Shown in pieces: positions 15,770-21,442 of a stretch of 21,442 nucleotides of DNA; the stretch's first letter is position 1, and every line of letters starts with the position of its first letter. Position numbers and translations under genes: made by a program. Under the pieces are notes generated by a model that saw only the letters and a list, made by a program, of their open reading frames with translations, did no database searches and was not told where the DNA came from. The stretch covers positions 1 through 21,442 of the forward strand of contig RPFO01000917.1 of NCBI GenBank assembly GCA_009746045.1, read 5' to 3'. The DNA is from Mesostigma viride. Its lineage: Eukaryota > Streptophyta > Mesostigmatophyceae > Mesostigmatales > Mesostigmataceae.

Positions 15770-15790
15770 TCGAGGGTCGAGGTTCGAGGG
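15770..15790. repeat. Three tandem heptamers TCGAGGK
   Basis: TCGAGGG (15770-15776), TCGAGGT (15777-15783) and TCGAGGG (15784-15790) are directly adjacent, 55 bp before the primase-helicase ATG. Tandem short repeats of this kind are typical protein-binding iterons. Confidence 0.65.
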
Positions 15791-15991
15791 TTTGGCATTT
15801 TATAATCTGAATTATTTTTTTTTTCTAAACAAGTAATATACTATCATGTCGTCTGAACCGAGTCGTGTCGTCACAGTCGAACCTTCTAGAAAGCACCGTG
15901 GGAGTATAAAGGACGTTGACATTCCGTGGCTGGCTCTACTCCACCCACCACCCGAGGCCACCCATGAGACCATGAACAAGGTCGTCACGCA

Positions 15992-17485
15992 ATGGCGCTA
16001 CAAGAAGGCTCCCACAAAAGAGGCGGGGTGTCTCTCGGCCATCGCTTCATTTGTGCGCGTGGCATCAACACGAAGGACGCCAACGAGTACGCGCATTATG
16101 GCAACCTCGCAGACTTTTCGCGGATCTATGCGGAGTGTGCTGCTCATCCCGTTCGCCGCACGCTCGACGAAGTCATACAACCCGACGACCCGTCGTGGGC
16201 GTACGTCGACATTGACGACAAGGTCGACCCAGATGACGAGCGTCTGGCGAACATCGATTACCCGGGACACTTTCGCCGTGTTCACGACGAGTACTGCCGC
16301 GTCGTCCTGAACATCGCAACCAAGGACTTTCGCTACGAGGTCAGCACGGCGTCTCGCATGAAGAAGGATTTGTTCAAGTCGTCTTTCCACATCGTCGTGC
16401 GCGGTCTCGTTCTTGCCGACCTGGACGCGAGAGTGTTTTGGTACAGCGGCCTCACCGATTTCATCAAGCGCGCTTCTTTCGACCTGTCATCTCCCGTTCA
16501 CGAGGACGCGCACGAGCTGCTGAAGTTCAAAGTGAACGGTCAAGAGCAATTCGACGAGATCTGCCGCCACCCAGCTGACTATTTCGGTGAAATGGACACG
16601 GTGATAGACGAAGCAGTCTACAGGAGAGACAGTCTTTTCCGATGCGTCGGGATGCACAAATTCGGGGACACTGACCCTCTGGGAATTCTGCGCACATGTG
16701 AAGGCTCGTCTAGTGACTTCCTCGACCATCTCATCAACATCTACTCGCCGGACGACGTCTCGGGCGGGGTATTGGTGAGTGCGCCCCCGGACTGGGCGGC
16801 ATCGTTGAAGAGGAGAGGGGTTCGCGGACGTCGCGAGTGCACGGTGAAGGCGGCGGGCAAGGACATTGACGTTTCTGCATCTCTCGCGGCGATGGAGAAG
16901 GTGGCTCCGGAGTGTGACTATCTCGAGTGCGGCTACATTGAGTTGTCTCCAGACGTCAAGCTCGTGAGGGTGAAGTACCAGCAATGCGACGATCACATCT
17001 GCCTCATATGCAACAAGGTGCACGAGAAGAACGGCCCATTCACGCTCCAATACCCGTCAGGACAAGTTTTTTATGACTGCTACAGGAAATCGCCAGACGC
17101 TCGCAAGATCGAGATCGCACCTCCCGTGATGCAGCAACCGGGATCTGACCAAGTGCCGTTCACTCACACGTATTCGTCCGAAAAAATCAAGCCATTCAGC
17201 TGGGATGCGCTATTTGGGGGACCGCATAAGAGCACCTTCCTCGTCCAGTCCAACTGCGGGACAGGTAAATCTGAGAGGATTCGTGAACTCGTCAACGAGG
17301 CGGTGAGGAGGGATCCAGGTATTCGCGTGTGCTGCATCGTTGCCAACATCAGCCTGTCCAAGGAGGAGGATCGCAACTACAAGTCTCTGGGCGAGGTGGG
17401 AGGACGATTGTGGGAGGACAACGCGTTCCATCTCTTGTCCAGTGACCCGAATTTCCGTCACTACCTCAGCGGTCCGAAGGGATGA
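15992..17485 (+). CDS. Primase-helicase: AEP primase domain, zinc-like cluster and Walker A
   Basis: This is the longest unbroken part (497 codons). AEP primase motifs are clear: VDIDDKVD at 72-79 (metal-binding DxD), KSSFHIVV at 129-136 (nucleotide-binding sxH) and VIDEAVYRRDSLFR at 204-217 (third acidic residue plus Arg). A Cys/His cluster follows (Cys332, Cys337, Cys340, His344, Cys363), resembling the zinc-binding part of UL52-type primases. Walker A of the helicase is NCGTGKSE at 421-428. True translation should start upstream at 15846; the ATG at 15992 is merely the first in this frame, and natural sequence begins near residue 13. AEP and UL9-like fusions are known from large DNA viruses, and this enzyme would prime and unwind viral DNA. 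Confidence 0.8.
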   Translation: MALQEGSHKRGGVSLGHRFICARGINTKDANEYAHYGNLADFSRIYAECAAHPVRRTLDEVIQPDDPSWAYVDIDDKVDPDDERLANIDYPGHFRRVHDEYCRVVLNIATKDFRYEVSTASRMKKDLFKSSFHIVVRGLVLADLDARVFWYSGLTDFIKRASFDLSSPVHEDAHELLKFKVNGQEQFDEICRHPADYFGEMDTVIDEAVYRRDSLFRCVGMHKFGDTDPLGILRTCEGSSSDFLDHLINIYSPDDVSGGVLVSAPPDWAASLKRRGVRGRRECTVKAAGKDIDVSASLAAMEKVAPECDYLECGYIELSPDVKLVRVKYQQCDDHICLICNKVHEKNGPFTLQYPSGQVFYDCYRKSPDARKIEIAPPVMQQPGSDQVPFTHTYSSEKIKPFSWDALFGGPHKSTFLVQSNCGTGKSERIRELVNEAVRRDPGIRVCCIVANISLSKEEDRNYKSLGEVGGRLWEDNAFHLLSSDPNFRHYLSGPKG

Positions 17486-17680
17486 TGTCTGATGACAGGG
17501 TGCTGGTCGTTCTTAACAGCATCTTGCGCGTCACAGACCAACCGTTCGATCTCCTCATCCTAGACGAAATATATAACACCCTCACCGCGATTTCGCAGCG
17601 CCACGTGGATAACAAGCGCGAGGTGTTGAGGAAGTTCATCAGGCTCATTGAGACGTCCAAGGTCGTGATTGCTAGACGCT
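17482..17680 (+). CDS. Primase-helicase fragment with DEAD-like box (DEIY)
   Basis: After the break at 17479-17481 this frame reads MMSDDRVLVVLNSILRVTD, then FDLLILDEIYNTLTAI, the Walker B/motif II of UL9-like helicases ('DllilDEi'), and FIRLIETSKVVIA at the expected distance. Beyond about 17665 the protein passes into the next frame (LDATVTRKVYEFI, motif III-like). The rest of this frame to 17847 is Gly/Gln-rich noise and is not included. Confidence 0.65.
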
Positions 17681-17882
17681 ACCGTTACTCGAAAGGTATA
17701 CGAGTTCATAGCGGCCTATCGCGCGGCGGATACTATGGAGGTGGATTGCAACACCTTCAGGCGCCCTACCAACAGGACTCTGCGATGGGTGGACGTGACA
17801 TCAGAAAAGAACTGGCGAAAGGTCTGCGTGGACCGCTTTGTCGCTGAGTGTGAGAGGAGGATAGAGGCCGGGAGAGGATTTT
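17669..17882 (+). CDS. Primase-helicase fragment after motif II
   Basis: This stretch reads LDATVTRKVYEFIAAYRAAD, the segment that follows motif II in origin-binding-protein helicases, then NRTLRWVDVTSEKNWRKVCV and a helix to EAGRG. It is left at the T-run 17879-17882. The frame remains open to 17932 but loses protein-like character. Confidence 0.6.
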
Positions 17883-18255
17883 CTGCCCAATGTCTGGCAA
17901 AAAAGAGGCCGCCATGGCGTATGAGGCACTAAAAATCACGAGCAGAAAAAGAATGGCGCCTTTACACTAGTCTGACGAGCAAGGAGGATCTGGAGGTTGG
18001 CGCGAATGCTGCGTGGGCTGACTTGGACTTTTTGATTTTCAGCCCACGATCACGGTTGGAGTCAGCTACACGGAGCACACGTTCGACAGCATGGTGGGAT
18101 CTTCATCAACGGGGATAACTACGCGAGCTACACGACAACCCTCCAGCAAATTTTCAGGGTGCGCCACTTAGTCAAGGGAGAGATGGTCATCTTCTATCGA
18201 GACGACTTCGCTTCTTGACAGGCCCCCAACGGACTACGGCACGATCGTCGAGAAC
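17881..18255 (+). pseudogene. Primase-helicase, heavily broken helicase C-domain
   Basis: Five frame changes in about 340 bp (17879 to 18216) hide the second RecA-like domain. The pieces that can be read are FCPMSGKKEAA (17881 on), WRLYTSLTSKEDLEVGA (from about 17955), TITVGVSYTEHTFDSMVG (from 18046), which is helicase motif V, and LQQIFRVRHLVKGEM (from about 18150), which is motif VI with its Arg finger. The order and spacing of motifs are those of the herpes origin-binding-protein family. Confidence 0.65.
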
Positions 18256-19328
18256 ATGATCGCGGGGGACACTGCGCTCATCCAGCTGCTGTTCGACAAC
18301 GCCGACGTAGTCTGCGACTGGAGCGCGGACAAGTCGCGTATCTATGACAGAAATTGCCCCAAGTTCCGTCTCTTCTGCCGGAACCAGCAAGATCTCGCGG
18401 TGTCGAGGTCCCACTACAAGGGAAATCTCATCAAGATACTGACGGAGGACTACGGCGTGGAGGTGTCGGCAGTGGAGGAGTTGGGGGACATCGACGCCCC
18501 TCCGCTTCCGGTACTAGAAGATCCAGACAAGGACAGGGAGGTGGTGCTTCTGAGCGAGGAGGAGTACAAGGATCTAGAGGGGAGAATCGGCGGCACGGTT
18601 CCACTTTCACCGTACGAAATGCGTCTGAAGGCGGTGTACGAACTGGTTCACCGGTTGTACATGATTCCGTATGATCTCATCGACGACGAGCTCCCTCAAA
18701 TTCTGGACAAGGAGATGGGGAGGAAGGCGTACGCTGGCATTCGGCAATATTCGAAGTTGACGGGACTAGGAACCAAGGAGCATTTCAGAGACAATCTGTT
18801 GATTCTGCAGAAGTCAGAGTCCTTGTTTGATTTGAAGGCGTATTCTCGTTTTGGACTAGCACAGTCTCTGGCCATTACGCTCAAGCTACTAGAAGGGACG
18901 CCTATCATCGACTTCATCACGACGGCTGATCCGTCCAATCTCACAATGAAGTTGACGCGCGACGAGACGATTGCACTAGGGAATAAAATTGATAGCGAAA
19001 TTGCCGACAAGGCCTGGTTCATGCGCTCAACATTTGGATACCAACGGCGAGCAGGCGAGGCTGGTAGTTTGTCTTTTGCACAATGTAGCGGGCTCATCAA
19101 CAGATTGTTAAGCCCGACTCTGGGAATTTCTGCCAAGGGGCGAAGGGCAATAGCCGTGGCGGTGGTTACTTGGAAATTTCGAAGGCGGACATGCACGCGT
19201 TTCTTGATAGGTATAAACCCTCGTGGTGGGGCGATGAGAAGGATTATTCGATCACGTCGTTGTCTGGCCTGTCGATGGATGAAATCGCTCCTTTCCTGCA
19301 GGGGCGGATAAGTAATAAATATTTTTAA
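18256..19328 (+). CDS. Primase-helicase C-terminal domain
   Basis: The frame is open from before 18256 (natural sequence begins near 18217) through 19140: DYGTIVENMIAGDTALIQL, then a mostly helical region with YDLIDDELPQILDKEMGRKA and AQSLAITLKLLEGTPIIDF. After the G-run 19137-19140 the original frame ends at 19311 with an Arg-rich tail. The frame one base back gives the likely true end: Gly-rich, then YLEISKADMHAFLDRYK and ISNKYF to TAA 19326-19328. I do not recognise a further domain; this part may contact the origin or partner proteins. AATAAA at 19314-19319, inside the last codons, could serve as polyadenylation signal. Confidence 0.65.
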
Positions 19329-19412
19329 TGGAACGCGTTTCTGCCATGCATGTAGTTATCGTTGCCAGCGACAACTGCTTCCCATGCAAATCGGAGGCCC
19401 ATCCGGTTCGGT
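19329..19412. other. Short non-coding stretch before right TIR
   Basis: 84 bp between the primase-helicase stop and the right TIR. Nothing is recognised beyond the 3' end of the gene. Confidence 0.5.
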
Positions 19413-19485
19413 CACACCCCGCCGCGCGGCCCTCGCCGGCTCCCTCACCCTGCGAGGCCATGGCGAAAAATTGGGCGGTCTTTTC
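19413..19485 (-). repeat. Terminal inverted repeat of the viral core, right
   Basis: The reverse complement of 2240-2312, identical over 73 bp by eye. TTAA 19486-19489 follows directly. Confidence 0.9.
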
Positions 19486-19489
19486 TTAA

Positions 19490-19585
19490 GAGTAAGTACG
19501 TGCAATTTTTCGCCACATCCAACAACCCACGCCACCTCAGCGCCGGCCAGTGGGGGAAGGTGGCGAAAAATTGGGCGTTCTTTTC
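19490..19585. repeat. 96-bp TTAA-bounded module next to the viral core, right
   Basis: Inverted partner of 2140-2235, with a few substitutions. It begins GAGTAAGTACGTGCAATTTTT and ends GGGCGTTCTTTTC before TTAA 19586-19589. Confidence 0.85.
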
Positions 19586-19589
19586 TTAA

Positions 19590-19694
19590 GAGTAAGTACG
19601 TGCAATTTTTCGCCATCACTCTCACACCTTGACAAACACCTCCTATACCCGCGCCAAGGGGTGGCAGGGTGGCGAAAAATTGGGCGTTCTTTTC
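19590..19694. repeat. 105-bp TTAA-bounded module, right
   Basis: Inverted partner of 2030-2135 and 215-320, one base shorter (CCTATACCC against CCTATGACCC) and with changes near CATCACTCTCAC. It is bounded by TTAA 19586-19589 and 19695-19698. Confidence 0.85.
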
Positions 19695-19713
19695 TTAACT
19701 CGTCGTCTGTCCC

Positions 19714-19741
19714 AACTCAGTCCTCACAGGAGGACTGAGTT
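19714..19741. repeat. Subterminal hairpin, left end of the right 1.7-kb element
   Basis: AACTCAGTCCTC pairs with GAGGACTGAGTT around ACAG, 12-bp perfect arms. A related hairpin occupies 21349-21376, and a further AACTCAGTCCTC copy begins at 21378, so the motif brackets the element. Confidence 0.75.
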
Positions 19742-21348
19742 GACAATTTTCAACCGCGTGTAGCGACTAGGTGGGGGGTCCATCCCAAATGTTTTGATGT
19801 GGATCTGGGGTGTACTAGATATCATTTTGTTGGCAAAAATACTGCATATGTGAAAACTTGACCCGAACACCTGAAAATTACACGGACGTTGGGCGCCCCT
19901 CGCGAATTTGCATTTTTCGGGATAAGAACGAGTGGGAAAAATTCAATCAAATCCTGGTGCATGAAGAAAAAATATAGGCATGTAAACAACATAGTTCTTG
20001 AAGCGTGGCAAAAAACTGGGCTCCATTTGGCCACTGCAACTGCCTGAAACAATTAAAAAACTCTCAGTCCTCAGGAGAGGAATGGGGCTTTTGCTAACTT
20101 TGCTAGCATGTAAGTGCGGTCATACTACATCACCGTGGCCACCAACCATCCCAATCAACTCATTTCCCTTCAAGCATTACAGGACAACACACTTGCATCA
20201 TCATACTTCAGGTATATCATGCCTTATCATGTAGTGAGAGCCTATGCATGCATGTAGGGAATGGGCTTGGATACCTACCAACAAAGGGTTATGTTATAAG
20301 TGTCAACCACCAATATAATGGGTAGGTTAAGCATATTTCCATTGTTTCAAACAACAATAGATATGGCTATAACTGTTTTGCCTTGCCATGATGTGGCCAA
20401 CATAGTTGCTGGCACATGATGGCAGTGGTTTGTCACCAAGACTTTTCACTCACCCGTAAAAGCTTGAATGCACCCTTGACGCAGCCCGTGGCCACACAAT
20501 CATGCAGTATGAACGTAGCAAAAGAATAACTAACATCTATGAAGGTGTTTAAACCTGCACAGCTCCTAAAACCCTGCACAACTACACTGGGTTAAGGCAA
20601 ATGCCTGCTAACATCATCTGAAAAGGGGGTTTTAGAGAGGGGCAGGCAACGGTCAAGAAAGAGCATCAAGACTTGAACCTGACAACGCCTCGCAAGCTTA
20701 AACTCATGTACGAACATCAAGGAACGAAGAGGCAACGATTATCCGGCTTTACCTGGCACGGCTGGCGTTACCTTGGCCCAGGCGGTGCCCGCAAAAGTGG
20801 CACTTTGCGGCACATAGACCATGACGTGACAGAATGGTCGAGATCATCAAATCTATACTGTCACTCAATATATTCTAATGCAACTCATGTTAACATGTAG
20901 AAAGAAACCTATCAGCCATTGAAATTGCGCCGGAAAGCAAGCGCAGTAATCAATTCCGTCGACCTGCCTTATCGAGGTTTTTTCCAGCAAGAACAGTGCC
21001 GACACCGGGTAAATCGCATCCCCGCGAGCTAAAAATTGATTTATATCATCTTTAGGGCATGTTAAATCTATTTACTGAGTTTGGACGGCTAACTCGTCCG
21101 CAAACGTAAACTGCATGCATGGGCGCGAGCCGCCATGGCTAGGTCGTGCATTTCCGGAACTCGCGTTTCACGTGGAAAAGTACCCTTACCACCTGTACTT
21201 TGACCGTACAGTTAGCCGCGCATACCAAATCCAAAAAAATCCCAAAAATATGTCCAAGAAAGATCTTTTCACGTAGTATTTGAATAAATTTTGAGAGAAT
21301 TTTTTTGTCAAACATTCTGACCGGGGCGAATTTTCTACGAAACCCAAA

Positions 21349-21376
21349 AACTCGGTCCTCTAGAGAGGACTGAGTT
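21349..21376. repeat. Subterminal hairpin, right end of the right 1.7-kb element
   Basis: AACTCGGTCCTC pairs with GAGGACTGAGTT (one G-T type mismatch) around a 4-nt loop. AACTCAGTCCTC follows at 21378-21389. Confidence 0.7.
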
Positions 21377-21420
21377 CAACTCAGTCCTCCGTAGAGGACC
21401 AGGGACAGACGACGAGTTAA

Positions 21421-21442
21421 GAGTAAGTACGTGCAATTTTTC
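21421..21442. repeat. Start of outer right repeat module (cut by window end)
   Basis: GAGTAAGTACGTGCAATTTTT after TTAA 21417-21420 is the same half-site that begins the modules at 19490 and 19590. By symmetry with 215-320, another 105-bp module probably continues beyond the window. Confidence 0.7.

Larger units (their letters stand above)
15673..15845. promoter_or_regulatory. A/T-rich control region before primase-helicase; possible origin
   Basis: The longest plus-strand intergenic gap (173 bp) holds two palindromic words (15677-15690 and 15750-15762), three tandem TCGAGGK heptamers (15770-15790) and a T-rich tract, followed by AAGTAATATACTATC directly before the ATG at 15846. Repeats, palindromes and A/T-rich DNA next to an origin-binding-type helicase are what an origin or autoregulated promoter looks like. 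This is an inference from layout. Confidence 0.45.
15846..19328 (+). pseudogene. Primase-helicase gene, full span with nine frame breaks
   Basis: One gene of about 3.5 kb (some 1,150 codons) runs from ATG 15846 to TAA 19326-19328. In order it encodes an archaeo-eukaryotic primase domain, a Cys/His cluster, a herpes UL9-like (origin-binding-protein) SF2 helicase and a C-terminal domain. Frame breaks of one base occur at G-run 16025-16028, G-run 17479-17481, about 17665-17672, T-run 17879-17882, A-run 17946-17950, C-run 18043-18045, G-run 18096-18098, about 18211-18216 and G-run 19137-19140. Six look like one base too few and three like one too many. Between breaks the sequence is fully protein-like with no nonsense substitution. 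The N-terminus (MSSEPSRVVTVEPSRKH) is only in the first frame; the natural C-terminus (DEIAPFLQGRISNKYF) only in the last. The gene is either falsely broken by base-calling or recently inactivated. Confidence 0.75.
2240..19485. mobile_element. Integrated Polinton-like virus (core element)
   Basis: The element spans 17,246 bp between TTAA 2236-2239 and TTAA 19486-19489, with identical 73-bp terminal inverted repeats. It carries the hallmark PLV set: a major capsid protein candidate, a FtsK/HerA-type packaging ATPase (Walker A and B visible), a tyrosine recombinase, a primase-helicase and a long minus-strand virion block. Polintons proper would carry a protein-primed DNA polymerase B and an RVE integrase; neither is seen. 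Virophages, adintoviruses and PLVs share parts of this set. Assignment to the PLV side rests on gene content and protein pattern, not on a database comparison. Identical inverted repeats suggest recent insertion or gene conversion. Confidence 0.85.
19699..21416. mobile_element. Right 1.7-kb non-coding TTAA element
   Basis: The element has exact 15-bp inverted ends CTCGTCGTCTGTCCC (19699-19713) and GGGACAGACGACGAG (21402-21416), with TTAA on both sides (19695-19698, 21417-21420). This is a textbook TTAA duplication as made by piggyBac-type transposition. No protein-like frame is seen. Hairpins AACTCAGTCCTC/GAGGACTGAGTT lie just inside both ends. The interior is an inverted, diverged relative of 325-2025, best matching from about 20630 to 21210, where runs such as CCGCCTGGGCCAAGGTAACG are shared. 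The tips of the two relatives are unrelated. Confidence 0.85.

Noticed and set aside
2240-19485. Family B DNA polymerase, adenovirus-type protease or RVE integrase
   Set aside because: I looked for these Polinton hallmarks in all long frames and saw none of their motifs.
1-21442. CRISPR arrays, tRNA and rRNA genes
   Set aside because: No regularly spaced repeats with spacers, tRNA cloverleaf or rRNA segments were seen by eye.

Overview
The window looks like an endogenous DNA virus of the Polinton-like virus (PLV) / Preplasmiviricota kind, integrated in a nuclear chromosome of a unicellular eukaryote, probably an alga. Four copies of a CCCTAAA-type (TTTAGGG) repeat at positions 40-68 suggest that the left edge lies near a telomere. 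That repeat is shared by plants, many green algae, cryptophytes and dinoflagellates, so the host cannot be named. The standard genetic code fits all genes and no introns were recognised.

Layout: the viral core runs from 2240 to 19485 (17,246 bp). It has identical 73-bp terminal inverted repeats and a TTAA at each end. Outside it, on both sides and in mirror order, lie a 96-bp segment, a segment of about 105 bp, a non-coding element of about 1.7 kb, and another copy of the 105-bp segment (complete at 215-320, only its first 22 bp at the right edge). Every boundary is a TTAA. The short segments are nearly identical left to right. The two 1.7-kb elements (325-2025 and 19699-21416) are related in inverted orientation but clearly diverged, and have different tips.

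Inside the core, the left part (2591-12594) is coded on the minus strand and is mostly a virion module. It holds a 191-aa unknown protein, a 170-aa probable beta-sandwich protein, a fibre with three Ig-like repeats and a LamG/ConA-like head, a 59-aa protein, the major capsid protein candidate, a Gly/Ala-rich amphipathic protein, a frameshifted capsid-type protein, a small unknown protein, a basic C2H2 zinc-finger protein and a 1094-aa structural protein. The right part (12619-19328) is on the plus strand: a coiled-coil/AT-hook protein, an FtsK/HerA-type packaging ATPase, an AT-hook protein, a tyrosine recombinase, and a very large primase-helicase (archaeo-eukaryotic primase plus a herpes UL9-like SF2 helicase). 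A 24-bp divergent promoter separates the two halves. I see no family B DNA polymerase and no maturation protease.

At least twelve single-nucleotide frame breaks interrupt four genes; nine are clustered in the primase-helicase. Most sit in short homopolymers, and following the reading frame across them reveals no nonsense substitution. This pattern suggests sequence error or very recent inactivation rather than long decay. The most unusual feature is the mirrored chain of TTAA-bounded modules around the virus, which may reflect one recombination system acting on the virus and on small non-autonomous elements.
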